Assembly: GCA_963575745.1 (NCBI GenBank)
Contig: CAUYUJ010003658.1
Coordinates: 330,001-394,000 of the forward strand
Source of the DNA: Prorocentrum cordatum
Taxonomy: Eukaryota; Sar; Dinophyceae; Prorocentrales; Prorocentraceae
Reading direction: 5' to 3'
DNA length: 64,000 nucleotides
Every line of letters starts with the position of its first letter. The first letter of the stretch is position 1. Position numbers and translations under genes: made by a program. Shown one piece after another: positions 22,140-31,229 of the stretch. The notes below the pieces were generated by a model, which searched no databases, was not told the origin of the DNA, and was given only the letters and a program-made list of their open reading frames with translations.

Positions 22140-22760
22140 AAGCATTGGTCTCGGGATTCGAACGCCGCGGATCAACCTGATTGTTGCGTCTTGACGATCC
22201 ATTCTTGGGAGGTCAATACCGCGAATCAACGTAACTGTTGCACCCGCAAAATCCCGAACCTTTCCAAAACACAATTTCTGGTACGTTGATCTTGGGAACC
22301 AGTGGAACTCTTGCAAATGTTATGGACGAATTTTCGCGGCGCTAGGGCGAGAGCCACATGTTGAAGAAGGACCACCCTCAACCCGTGAAGCTCTTGCACA
22401 ATGTTTAGAACGAGTGTGTGCGGCGCTAAGGCGAGAGCCTCGTTTTGAAAACGGATAATCATCAATCCGTGAAGTATTTGGAAATGGTTGAAACGAATGT
22501 GCGCGGCGTTAATGCGAGAGCCACATGTTGAAAACGGCTGCTCCTCAATCCGCGAAGCTCTTGCGAAGTTTTAAAACGAATGTGCGTGGCTCTAAGGCGC
22601 GACCCACATTTTGAAAACGACCCGCCCTCCATCGGTGAAATTGTTGCCCATGTTTGGACTTCAGAGTCATCAGGGGATAGGAAGTGTCCAGCGAACCTCC
22701 CGGTCCGCCCTGAAAACTAGCTTTGGGGTGCGACAGGAAAATGTTGTTTATAAGGAAACG
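22140..22760 (+). repeat. CR-B composite repeat copy 1
   Basis: From left to right: two related tail units around GCGGATCAACCTGATTGTTG and GCGAATCAACGTAACTGTTG (22167-22230). Then four units of 83-84 bp whose anchor GCGGCGCTAAGGCGAGAGCC recurs at 22336, 22420, 22503 and 22586. Last comes the head, with GGGGTGCGACAGGAAAATGT and TATAAGGAAACGGAGTGG (22722-22766). The same order in either orientation occurs at 33245-33870, 34150-34520 and 63820-64000. A (GGA)n tract follows the head, and Copia-A is inserted in it. Confidence 0.8.
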
Positions 22761-22765
22761 GAGTG

Positions 22766-22800
22766 GAGGAAGGGGAGGGAGGGGGAGGAGGAGGAGGAGG
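22766..22800. repeat. Left part of (GGA)n target tract of Copia-A
   Basis: GGAGG at 22796-22800 abuts the LTR and matches GGAGG at 30471-30475, the five-base target duplication. In a GGA repeat this match is weak on its own. Confidence 0.75.
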
Positions 22801-23112
22801 TGTCAACTGCTCGACGCTCTCGAAGTCGTCAAACTCTCTCTCGAAATCCGTTTCCCGTCCTCGGCCGAAACGTCCTCGACACTATCCCCGATCTCGCTCT
22901 GCGGGCGGGGAGAAGTGATGGTAACCTTTTGGTCTGCCGAGAGGCCTCTCGAGCTTAAGATGGCAATGGTGCTTGCTGTCATGACTGCTGCTCTGCACTG
23001 CGTGCTGTACACATGCTCTGCCATGCCTGCTGGGGAGGGTAGTATCTAACATCTTATGTCAGAAAACCTCTGAAATACACTCGCAACTGCATTGTATGGA
23101 GTACAATTCACA
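22801..23112 (-). repeat. Copia-A 3' LTR
   Basis: 312 bp, starting TGTCAACTGC and ending CAATTCACA on the + strand, so bounded by TG...CA. It matches 30159-30470 with seven substitutions and no indel. A 73-codon minus frame (22803-23024) is open in this LTR and in the other one. Confidence 0.97.
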
Positions 23113-23342
23113 CTGGTGAAAAAGGGAAAGAAAACTGATTAAACACTCACCTTTATCTCATGAAAGAAAAATCCTTCGCAGCTGCTCGTCGTTACATTGC
23201 CTGCTGTAAACACACTCCCGAGAGAAATGCGCCGGTCGATTGTCGCAATCAACCTCTCAAAAGGATAGCTTCATTGCGAGGGGGGGGAAGAGGGAGGAAA
23301 CTAAGAGACAAGAACAGGATGCAAAACGTGTTTTGCCGGGGT
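23113..23342 (-). other. Copia-A 3' untranslated region
   Basis: 230 bp between the last pol stop and the 3' LTR. On the element's sense strand the last 25 bases are pyrimidine-rich and end CCAG at the LTR edge; no polypurine tract is visible there. The purine run (AAAAAGGGAAAGAAAA) lies on the opposite strand. Confidence 0.7.
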
Positions 23343-24653
23343 TCACTCACTTTGGCCCTTCAGGCCAGCACGGGATTCCACCATCTCTTTCGTCACTTCC
23401 CAGCCTCGGGAGAAACCCTGCGTAGCATGAACATATCGTCCGTAAACTCCGTCGGTCTGGCCCACAGATGAGTAGTGCACGGGCCCTTGAACTCCAACGT
23501 TCCACTTGATACTGCTGATCTTCACCTTCTGCTCACGCTTATGCTTTGTCTTTCCTTCTGCCTGCTCGGGGCTTGGCTCTGGATGGGTCGCGTTCGTCTC
23601 CTTCTCGGACCATTTGTTGTACGTCATGTAGCATACTGTGAATAGGCCCACGATCATCAGGATGGCCGTCATGATTCCTTTGATGAACGTGCCGAGGGGA
23701 ATCCTGATCACCACTTGCGGTGACATGGTCCACTCGAGCTCCATCACTGCCGTCGCCCTTGCGTCGTAGATCTCCACCTCGCTGCTGGCTGCTGTCGTCA
23801 TGGGTGCCATGGTCGCCATCGCCGTCATTGTGCTTACCTTCGGTCTTGGTGTGGCGAACCTCTTGGCTTCCTCCTGTCGGTCCTTGACGGTCTTCTTCTT
23901 GGCTGCCTGGAACTTCTCATCGAACTTCAGGCTGATCGTCCCAGTGCGCAGCCTGTCTGCCAGTAGTTGCCGCGCCGACAGCTTGGTGAAGCCGTCCGCG
24001 AACTGGCGCTCCGAGCTGACCCAGTACCAGCCCGTCGCGCTTGCCGTCATACGCTCTTTGAGCACCTGCACCTCGATGCCCGTCCGCTTGTCGTCGAAGT
24101 TGTGCACGTGTGGCTTCTGGGCCGCGTCATACAGCGCCTTGGCGTCCACCACCTTTGCACTCCTGCCCAGCACCGTCATGGTGCCGTTGAGCCTCGGGTC
24201 CCTCGTCGGGTCGAGCATCAGGCTGTAGTGCACCTTCACATACTCGAGTGCGTCCACTCCTCCTGCTGCAGCTTGGGCTTCACTCGCCAATGAGGACCTG
24301 CTCACCCTTGGTAGTTTCCACGATCGCCAGTCGACCACGGTGTACTTGACCGTCTCGCCTCTCAGCACACTCCTGTGCGCTGCCAGGATGAGGTAGCCTC
24401 CCTGCGAGCTTCCATCACGTCGTACTGCCCATGCTGCGTCCGTCATACAAATAAACGCCACCTCGTTGGGGTCGTCGCATATCTTGGGAAACAACTGGCA
24501 CACGTCGCTGTTGCCCTTGGCGAACCTCAGCGTCTTGTTGGCCTCCACTAAATCCTGCACGGTGGAGCTCTCGTTAATTGTACCTTGTCCGAGGCTCACG
24601 CTGCACTGCAAGTGGGGTGCCGCCTGGTTGCTGGGCCACGCCAAACTGCCCAT
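23343..24653 (-). CDS. Copia-A RNase H and C-terminal membrane-like extension
   Basis: 436 codons in this frame, the 3' part of pol. Residues about 68-75 (CMTDAAW) and SLASEAQAAA (about 118) hold the first Asp and the Glu of Copia RNase H; VVDAKALYDAA holds a further Asp, and FADGFTKLSARQL near residue 218 is the usual C-terminal motif. The enzyme would remove RNA from the RNA/DNA hybrid. Beyond RNase H are some 200 more residues: a basic stretch, Met/Thr-rich sequence, then a strongly hydrophobic segment GIMTAILMIVGLFTVCYMTY (residues 326-345) and a Lys-rich tail. A tail with a possible transmembrane helix is unusual for Copia. The start is set by the frame, not a true initiation site. Confidence 0.88.
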   Translation of the reverse strand: MGSLAWPSNQAAPHLQCSVSLGQGTINESSTVQDLVEANKTLRFAKGNSDVCQLFPKICDDPNEVAFICMTDAAWAVRRDGSSQGGYLILAAHRSVLRGETVKYTVVDWRSWKLPRVSRSSLASEAQAAAGGVDALEYVKVHYSLMLDPTRDPRLNGTMTVLGRSAKVVDAKALYDAAQKPHVHNFDDKRTGIEVQVLKERMTASATGWYWVSSERQFADGFTKLSARQLLADRLRTGTISLKFDEKFQAAKKKTVKDRQEEAKRFATPRPKVSTMTAMATMAPMTTAASSEVEIYDARATAVMELEWTMSPQVVIRIPLGTFIKGIMTAILMIVGLFTVCYMTYNKWSEKETNATHPEPSPEQAEGKTKHKREQKVKISSIKWNVGVQGPVHYSSVGQTDGVYGRYVHATQGFSRGWEVTKEMVESRAGLKGQSE

Positions 24654-24745
24654 AAGTCCTCTTGTCGTCGCTCGCCCTCTGTGATGGCCAACTTGTGGTC
24701 GCTGGCCCTGCTCTTGGTCATCGTGATCGGCTTGAGTCCCTTGAT

Positions 24746-26233
24746 TTAGGTCTCGCAGCTCATCTGATAATCTCCGTTTGTAGCCTTGGTGAGCTGGTTG
24801 CCGCAGAAATCCATGGACGAGTCGCCGGCCACGTTCAAAGTGCCAGTCTCGGTGTCATCCCACGTCCGGAAGTTCAAAACCTTCTTGAGCTCCTGGACGC
24901 GCGCCGAAAAGCACGCCTGGCCCTCCTTGTTGCTGCCGCCTCCTAGCATGTCGTCCATATGTAGGCCGATAGCGCCGTCGAACACCTTCACGTTCGTCTC
25001 GTCCAGCCGGTAGCTCAGGAACAGGCAGGGGTCCAGCGGGTGAACCACAAAGCCGCGCCCGATCATGCGGTCCGTGGCCTCCTCCCACCAAAGTCTCGGC
25101 GCGTCGCTCAAGCCGCACATGCTCTTGAGCAACTTCATCCGTGTTCCAGGTTGGTACCCGAGCATCTTGCAGGCCTCGGATGGCAAGAGTACAGAGATGC
25201 CACGATCCGAGCGCTTGCCCTGCAGGAATGCGGTGCTCACGTCCGCCGTGAACAGAATCCAACCATGCATGCGACTCAGGAGCACGATGAACGTCCTGCT
25301 CAATCTCGTCATCGTCGGAGAAGACTTGGCCAGGGTCCCCGCGATGGCGTCTGGATCGCGAAACCCTTGGATCACCGGCCGCGCCTTGGCTCGGTGGCTT
25401 CCGTCAGCGTTCCTCGACCACTTCAGCAGGAACCTAGCACGCAGAACCTTCTTGGGGTCCTCTACCTCCTTCTTGTCCTGCTCCCAGACCTGGTTGTCAA
25501 AGAAGCTCTGGAGCTCCGCGCGCTTCGCCTCCGCAAACTTGGCCTTGTCCTCCGCGTTCATGTTCCCCTCGCTCAGCTCGCCAGCCGCGTAGCACTCCTC
25601 AAAGTCCAGGTTGAACGCCATGGTGGCTGCGTCGTAGTTCCAGCCCTTGTGTAGGACCTCCACGCGCATGAACATCACGTCCTCTGCGATCTCCACTTTG
25701 TCATAGGGGCCCGACCGACTGACGCTTCTCTGTCGGTCTCGCTGGGATGAGAACGTACGTAGTGGTGCCATCTCCGAGGCGTCCTGGCTCCGTCGCATCT
25801 CCTTGGACCTTGCTCTCGCGTCGGTCACCTGTTGATCTGGTAGCTCAGCTGGTTGTGGTTGATCTGCTGGTGCTTCTTGCTGTTCTGGTCGTGGGAGTAG
25901 ATCGGCCTCGTCGTCATCTGGAATGGCCTGGTTGGCGGCCGTCGTTGTAGGCTCCTCGTGGCTGGCAGGCCTGGGCTCCGCTTGGGGCTCTGAGCCCTGC
26001 GCCGATACCTGTCTGAGTTGATCCGCCATGGCCTGCTCCACCGTCGGCGCACTCCCAGTGGTTGGGGTTGGTTCGTCCTCCTCCATCGGCTCGCTCGAGC
26101 GGTCCTCCTCGCTGGGACCAGGCAGCTGGCTGATGTCGAAGAACTGCACAATACCTCCACGTCGTAACCCTTGCAAGGCGGTCTGTGCTGCCTGTAGGTT
26201 TGCCGGTCGCTTCCGCTCGCCGATCCGCTCCAC
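24746..26233 (-). CDS. Copia-A reverse transcriptase (RVT_2)
   Basis: 495 codons, part of pol. The first 150 residues are a Pro/Glu/Ser-rich linker. The RT then shows LRARFLLKWSRNADGSHRAK, ARPVIQGFRDPDA, TADVSTAFLQGKR (catalytic Asp region A, near 25220-25250), PLDPCLFL and IGLHMDDMLGGG (24938-24973), with the paired Asp present. It is an RNA-directed DNA polymerase and copies the element RNA from the tRNA primer. The frame ends at a TAA (24746-24748) inside the protein; readable RT-connection sequence continues past it. An in-frame TGA also lies just upstream of the Met chosen here (26288-26290, where Trp is expected). Confidence 0.93.
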   Translation of the reverse strand: MERIGERKRPANLQAAQTALQGLRRGGIVQFFDISQLPGPSEEDRSSEPMEEDEPTPTTGSAPTVEQAMADQLRQVSAQGSEPQAEPRPASHEEPTTTAANQAIPDDDEADLLPRPEQQEAPADQPQPAELPDQQVTDARARSKEMRRSQDASEMAPLRTFSSQRDRQRSVSRSGPYDKVEIAEDVMFMRVEVLHKGWNYDAATMAFNLDFEECYAAGELSEGNMNAEDKAKFAEAKRAELQSFFDNQVWEQDKKEVEDPKKVLRARFLLKWSRNADGSHRAKARPVIQGFRDPDAIAGTLAKSSPTMTRLSRTFIVLLSRMHGWILFTADVSTAFLQGKRSDRGISVLLPSEACKMLGYQPGTRMKLLKSMCGLSDAPRLWWEEATDRMIGRGFVVHPLDPCLFLSYRLDETNVKVFDGAIGLHMDDMLGGGSNKEGQACFSARVQELKKVLNFRTWDDTETGTLNVAGDSSMDFCGNQLTKATNGDYQMSCET

Positions 26234-26419
26234 GATGGGTCTGATTTGGTTTGGGCTGCAGCGTAGAAGACTCCCGCCATGCGTAACTCAGTAGACCTTG
26301 GGCTGGCCACTCTCTGAGTCCTCGCGCAACGCCACGGTAGCCGGCCCCCTCCAGCGTGACTTCTGGAGCCTGCTGGCCCCGCGATCGCGCCAGTAGTAGC
26401 ACTCCTCGCCCACGTTGAC

Positions 26420-28247
26420 CGAGTGGTGTTTTGTCACGTCGCTTCCGCAGGAAGGCCCTGCGAAGCCTCTCCGTCGAGTCCGCCTTGATGAATGCCGTAG
26501 CTGCGGCCGCGCGCCGCTGCATCGCCTCCTGGAAGGTCTCCTCCTCCAGGTAGGCCTCCGCTGCTGGCGTGTGTAGAGTATCTGTGGACAGGGAGTCGTT
26601 CAGCTCGGGGTTGTAGCCCAAGACCCACTGTGCTGGACTGTAGCCCTTGTGGTGCATCATCCTGTTGATCTGGTTGGGCACATAGTCCAGTGCTGTCTTC
26701 AGGTTCTCGATGGTGCGCTCTAGGCCGGTCTCCTCGAACCAGAGCTCCGTCGTCTCGCGCATCACCTGGTGAGCTCGCTCCACGGGGCCCAGTACCTGAT
26801 GAGCCTCGCCAGGGGCGACTCGCATCTTGATGTTGTGTTGGCTGGCCCAGTCAAGCATCTCCTGACTGCATGCTGCGCCGCACTCGTCCATTATGAGGTT
26901 GGTTGGGGTCCCGTAGTGCCGAATCCACTCCTTCTCGATGGACTTGATGGCCTCGGCGGTCGTCTCCCGGTTGACGATCCTGCACTTCTGGAACCGGCTA
27001 GCTCCGTCCAGCATGTGCGCAATCCTCGCCGAGCCTGAGCGCAATTTGAACTCGAAGAAGTCCAGGTACAATGCCTGGTTGAACGTCGTCCAGGAAGTTG
27101 GTGCCGACTTCGGTGGCTGTGATGCTCGCTTGCGCTCCGCGCAACTGGCGCACTTGTGCTGCTTGGCGCAGGCGATGACTTCTTCTCTGGCGCCCGCTGT
27201 CGTCAGCATCCTCGCGAACACCTCCGTGCCGGGGTGGCCCAGGTTCTTGTGGAGGCGCTCCACGTACCCGAACACGTTCTGGCCGAACTCGCTCTTGAGC
27301 ATCTTGTTCTGGTACGTCTGCTTGGCCTCGTTGCTGTCCACCGTTGCGTGGTATATATACTCCACCGCGTCCTCGCCCTCCTGCAGGCCCAACGCCAGGA
27401 CGTCGGGGTCCCGATTCGGGGGCTGCTCCAGCAGGTCACTCAAGATCTGCGCCAGGAGGGGCCCGTAGTTCTCGGCGAAGCTGGTGCGGTGCAAGTTGGT
27501 GCCTGGAATCTTACCTTCAAGGTGGACGTGCTTATGCTGTTTATCACACTGGTACTCGTTGAGTCCTAGAGCCATTCCTCGTCGTGTCGCGCGAACTCCA
27601 GTGCGTTTCCGAGCCAAGCCTCCCCCTGGAATCTCCAGTCCTGTCATACACTGGTCGAATAATCCATGATGTCCGGGTAACTCGTAAAGTGCCTTCGTCT
27701 TCCAGCTCCGTGCCGTAGCTGGTTGCTCTAGGTGAGCATCTCGGTAGGCTTGCCACTGCTTGTTGTAGATCTGCTTGCAGAACATCAGGTGCGTGCGATG
27801 ATGATTCTCACGACGCTGTTGCAACAACTTCTTGTCCTCGTCGGTTTTGCAACCTCGCTCCTGCATGATCGTCCAAGCCTTACACTCGGGGCTGATCCAT
27901 ATGTCGTCGGGCTGCTCCTCGTCGATCAGGTTGAGGAAGCTCTTCTGTATGCTGGGCTTGCTGAAGTCCCAGCCGTTGTGCACTCCGAACGACCTCGCCT
28001 GGTGTCCACGCTGTCTCAGCTCCTTCGTCAGCTCCGAGTTGCCGCCATAGACCTCCCATATCTTGCGCGTTCCTTTCTTGACGTCCTTGGCCCTGCTCAG
28101 CTCCTGGTCTATCTCCTTGCTGGCCGCCTGTAGGGCGTCCTGGCGCTTGCGCAACTGCTTAATGTTGAGGTCCTTGGCGATATGGATGTCGTCGTCTGCC
28201 ATGGTGACCTTGTTGTCGATCTCGATCATGTTGCCGATGAAGTCCAC
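26420..28247 (-). CDS. Copia-A integrase with upstream conserved domain
   Basis: The reading frame starts MDFIGNMIEIDNKVTMADDD. Residues about 55-200 form a conserved-looking domain (IWEVYGGNSELTKELRQRGH, DIWISPECKAWTIMQERGC) between protease and integrase. The integrase follows: zinc-binding HKNLGHPGTEVFARML...CAKQHKCASC (about 27270-27135), then the DDE core with YLDFF (27060), LIMDECGAAC (26890) and GPVERAHQVMRE (26785). The integrase would join the cDNA to host DNA. The same frame stays open to 25914, but from about 26436 the product is no longer protein-like, and the proper continuation lies in another frame. Confidence 0.9.
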
Positions 28248-30099
28248 CGACTCCTCTTAGGCCAGCACCTCGTCTCCAAAGAATGTGTAGGGGGCTGATT
28301 GGGTGCTGCACGCGAACATGGTCCAACATAGTCTGCGGCAACAGAGTCTGGTCGGCACGATCTTTCATACACTCATCGTAGCTCTCCAGCATGTCCATGA
28401 TGAAATGTCCTCTCTTGGGCTGCTGGCGCAGCTGAAACCACTTGCCGTCACCGTCCCAGCATGCCCTCTTGTTCTTGTAATCCACGACCATGCCCAGCTC
28501 CTCCATCACCGGTCTGGCGAACAGAAACGGCGTACGTCCAGGGATCACGTAGGTGAGGATCTCCACGAACTTGCCGCCAGGGAAGGAGGGAACCATGACG
28601 CATGCGGTCGCATCGCCGGTCGCGTCGTTGCCGTACCTGAAACTCTTGTTGCACGGGAATATCTTCATCTTGTTGACTGGGAACCCTTTTGTGACCAACT
28701 GCTTGCAGTAGCCCTTGCGCGTCTCATGGCCCACTATCACGCTGGTCGCTCCACCGTCGTGTATCGCCTCTGATGGGTCCAGCTCGGTCGAGTTGTACAC
28801 GTCCTCCGTCTCGTCGGTGACCATCCTCGCCTCGGCCGCGTCGTCTCCGACATTCTGTCTCTTGCGGCTCGCATGTGGGCAATCTCTGGCGAAGTGACCT
28901 CGACCTCCACATCGTAGGCATATAGTCTCTTCTGTCGCTCTGATAAGTGGCAGGTGTGATGGCTGACCTCGTCCAGGTGAGCCTCTGCCCTGTCCGCTGG
29001 TGTACGTACTCTTGCCACGTCCTTTGCTGGTACCTCTCCCAGTCGCCTTTCCTCCGGACGTGCCGCGTGCCGCGCCTCGTCCTCGAGCCTGACCGGCCCT
29101 GGGGGCGATAGCCGTTGTGCTTCTTTGTGGTGGCGGCACCATCGCGACAACTGGGTAGAAACCTCTGGCCAATCTCATGTCATTCATCTTCTGTCTCGCG
29201 TCCGTGTAGGCTGCCATGATATCATCGTACTGGTCCACATCGTATGTCTGGTCCGGCATGGGGTCGCCACTCAAGGTGGCCGTCTCACTGTAGTAGGCCG
29301 CCTCTGAGTCGAAGCCGTGGCCTGCGTATGCCTGTTGATCCTCTGCAGCTTCCTCATAGTAGTCGTCCGCCTCGTGCCCGTAGTGGTAGTAGGCATCTTC
29401 CTGGATCTCGTCCTCTTCGTCGTAGTCGCCCAGGTTGTAGGCTGCTGCTCCCGAGCTCGCTCTGGTGCTTGGGAAGGAGTCTAGGCCAAACGTCTTCTTC
29501 ATCTCGCTCTCTACCTTGTCCAGCGACGGGTCGTCGCCAACCTGGCTGGTGACCAGCTGCTTGCCCTCTCTGTCCAAGCCTGCCCGTCGCAATGAGAACC
29601 AGCCGAGCACCTTGTCTGGTAATGCGACGTCGTGTGCGCGGATCTTCCGCTCGGCTGTGCGAAACCTCGTGCGGTAATCCATCAGCGTCTCCTTTGGCTT
29701 GCGGGCCGTCTTGAAGAAGAACGTCTCGAAGTCTGTCGGCAGCCCCGTAATCTGGTCATACTTGTATGCCCTGTCGAGCGCATCTAAGATGGTCCTCCAA
29801 CCTTTCTCCTCCTCGAGCTTCTCGATGTCCAGATCCTCGACCACCTCCCACGCTCGACCATTCAGGCCCTGCATCATCTCCAAACCTACTGTCCTCTCTT
29901 GTTCTCTGCCACGAGCTCGAGCTGCGAAGATCTCCACCTTCCGTCGGAAGGTCTTGTACCCGTCGATCGAGCCATCGAACTCTGGAGCTCGACCCAGGAA
30001 TCCTGAGGAGAGCTGCTGTCCGTCTCCAGCTGCTGCGGCACGCCCAAGCGCGCCTCCTGCTGCTGCTCCTCGCCCCCCTTTGCCGCCTGGTGGACCCAT
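28159..30099 (-). CDS. Copia-A Gag-protease
   Basis: 646 codons starting from the first ATG 60 bp inside the 5' LTR. Residues 1-30 are Gly/Ala-rich; GRAPEFDGSIDGYKTFRRKV (about 32) opens the Gag domain. A CCHC zinc knuckle CLRCGGRGHFARDC lies near residues 393-406 (28880-28920), preceded by an Arg/Gly-rich segment. The protease region has HDGGATSVIVG (28740-28775), with Asp-Gly-Gly where Asp-Thr/Ser-Gly is usual. Gag packages the RNA and the protease cuts the polyprotein. The last 20 or so codons (RRGAGLRGVGGLH...) are out of frame with the rest; pol continues in the next frame, overlapping by 89 bp. Confidence 0.92.
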   Translation of the reverse strand: MGPPGGKGGRGAAAGGALGRAAAAGDGQQLSSGFLGRAPEFDGSIDGYKTFRRKVEIFAARARGREQERTVGLEMMQGLNGRAWEVVEDLDIEKLEEEKGWRTILDALDRAYKYDQITGLPTDFETFFFKTARKPKETLMDYRTRFRTAERKIRAHDVALPDKVLGWFSLRRAGLDREGKQLVTSQVGDDPSLDKVESEMKKTFGLDSFPSTRASSGAAAYNLGDYDEEDEIQEDAYYHYGHEADDYYEEAAEDQQAYAGHGFDSEAAYYSETATLSGDPMPDQTYDVDQYDDIMAAYTDARQKMNDMRLARGFYPVVAMVPPPQRSTTAIAPRAGQARGRGAARGTSGGKATGRGTSKGRGKSTYTSGQGRGSPGRGQPSHLPLIRATEETICLRCGGRGHFARDCPHASRKRQNVGDDAAEARMVTDETEDVYNSTELDPSEAIHDGGATSVIVGHETRKGYCKQLVTKGFPVNKMKIFPCNKSFRYGNDATGDATACVMVPSFPGGKFVEILTYVIPGRTPFLFARPVMEELGMVVDYKNKRACWDGDGKWFQLRQQPKRGHFIMDMLESYDECMKDRADQTLLPQTMLDHVRVQHPISPLHILWRRGAGLRGVGGLHRQHDRDRQQGHHGRRRHPYRQGPQH

Positions 30100-30145
30100 T
30101 GTTGAAGTACTTCTCTGTGTCCGTGTCAGTGTCCGTGGAGCTACT

Positions 30146-30157
30146 GCTCCGCTACCA
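30146..30157 (-). promoter_or_regulatory. Copia-A primer-binding site
   Basis: On the sense (minus) strand the 12 bases TGGTAGCGGAGC begin one base after the 5' LTR. They would pair with a tRNA ending GCTCCGCTACCA, which fits an initiator-Met tRNA type 3' end, the usual Copia primer. The actual tRNA gene is not in this window. Confidence 0.8.
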
Positions 30158-30158
30158 A

Positions 30159-30470
30159 TGTCAACTGCTCGACGCTCTCGAAGTCGTCAAACTCTCTTTC
30201 GAAATCCGTTTCCCATCCTCGGCCGAAACGTCCTCGACATTATCCCCGATCTCGCTCTGCGGGCGGGGAGAAGTGATGGTAACCTTTTGGTCTGCCGAGA
30301 GGCCTCTCGAGCTTAAGATGGCAATGGTGCTTGCTGTCATGACTGCTGCTCTGCACTGCGTGCTGTACACATGCTCTGCCATGCCTGCTGGGGAGGGTAG
30401 TACCTAACATCTTATGTCAGAACACCTCTGACATGCACTCGCAACTGCATTGTATGGAGTACAATTCACA
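30159..30470 (-). repeat. Copia-A 5' LTR
   Basis: 312 bp, TG...CA bounded, 305 of 312 positions equal to the 3' LTR by my count. The promoter should lie here, but I cannot point to a TATA-like or TTTT-box element with confidence. Followed on the right by GGAGG, the target duplication. Confidence 0.97.
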
Positions 30471-30545
30471 GGAGGAGGAGGATGAGGTGGAGAAGGAGGA
30501 GGAGGAAGAGGAGGAGGAGGAGGAGGTGGAGGTGGAGGAGGGGAC

Positions 30546-30576
<31 letters not shown>

Positions 30577-30608
30577 GAGGAGGAGGAGGAGGAGGAGGAG
30601 GAGGAGGA
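30471..30608. repeat. (GGA)n tract, right of Copia-A
   Basis: Pure and near-pure GGA triplets; this is the right part of the tract that Copia-A entered. Confidence 0.95.
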
Positions 30609-30655
30609 TGCAAACCCGTGGAGACCAGGTCAAGCCTGGGCACGACATCACATTC

Positions 30656-31229
30656 AGGCCTGGGGGAACTTGCCGCCACTCTTGGGGGGATGACCACGAG
30701 CCAACCTGGACAGGACCTCCCTCCCAGCCTTCGTGGGGGGACGATCAGTCTTACAGGGTTTGGCCAGGCTTTGCACATTGCGCCCACTAGCATGGGCACC
30801 ACAATGCTCGCAATACAGCACACCGCGGAGCACATTCAACCTATGATTGCCCGCGCACGAAGGAAACAAGGGGTGCGCGAGCGGATCAGGGGAAAGGTGA
30901 GCGGGGCCGAGACAGGGACCAGGACAAAAGTCCTGGACGCGGCCCTTCAATCTGAATCGACGCTCACAGATCTGGCAGCGGAGAGCCGTACCCTTCAAGG
31001 TCGGCTCATGACCCGCACTCCTCATTCTCCTAAGGCGGACCTGGAAGACAGGGATAGGAGGGGACCGAGGGGGAGGACGGCCGAGCCGATCAGAAACACG
31101 GCGGGGGTTCTGCTCCACAACCTCCCGATGCACCGCCAGAAGGCGGTCAAGCGTGTGAGACGTGACACGATCAACAAACGCCGCCACATCAACCTGCTCG
31201 GGGGAGGGGGCCACACGTTCAGTGGCTCA
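30656..31229 (-). pseudogene. LINE-3 fragment: Cys-rich C-terminal tail
   Basis: In frame with the RNase H upstream (31230-31765) and separated from it by a single TGA at 31227-31229. The 186-codon remainder has TLKGTALRCQICERRFRL, then VLRGVLYCEHCGAHASGR and a basic end with RLARGHPPKSGG. Paired Cys-X2-Cys motifs suggest a zinc-binding tail as found at the C-terminus of some LINE ORF2 proteins. The stop at 30654 ends the reading. It lies next to a (GGA)n tract on its 3' side. Confidence 0.6.

Larger units (their letters stand above)
22801..30470 (-). mobile_element. Copia-A: complete LTR retrotransposon (Ty1/Copia order)
   Basis: The element has two 312-bp LTRs, a primer-binding site, Gag with zinc knuckle, aspartic protease, integrase, RT and RNase H, all on the minus strand. 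Integrase before RT places it in Ty1/Copia. By my count the LTRs differ at seven positions (about 97.8% identity), so insertion is fairly recent. Five breaks in the reading frame (changes near 28255, 26436 and 24680, stops at 26288-26290 and 24746-24748) make this copy non-autonomous unless some are sequencing errors. It sits in a (GGA)n tract beside a CR-B repeat. Confidence 0.95.

Noticed and set aside
25914-26420. The last part of the Copia-A integrase frame
   Set aside because: After about 26436 it is out of frame with the real pol; the linker and RT continue in another frame.
30146-30157. A tRNA 3' end on the + strand
   Set aside because: No acceptor, anticodon or T-arm lies upstream; the 12 bases are the Copia primer-binding site seen from the other strand.
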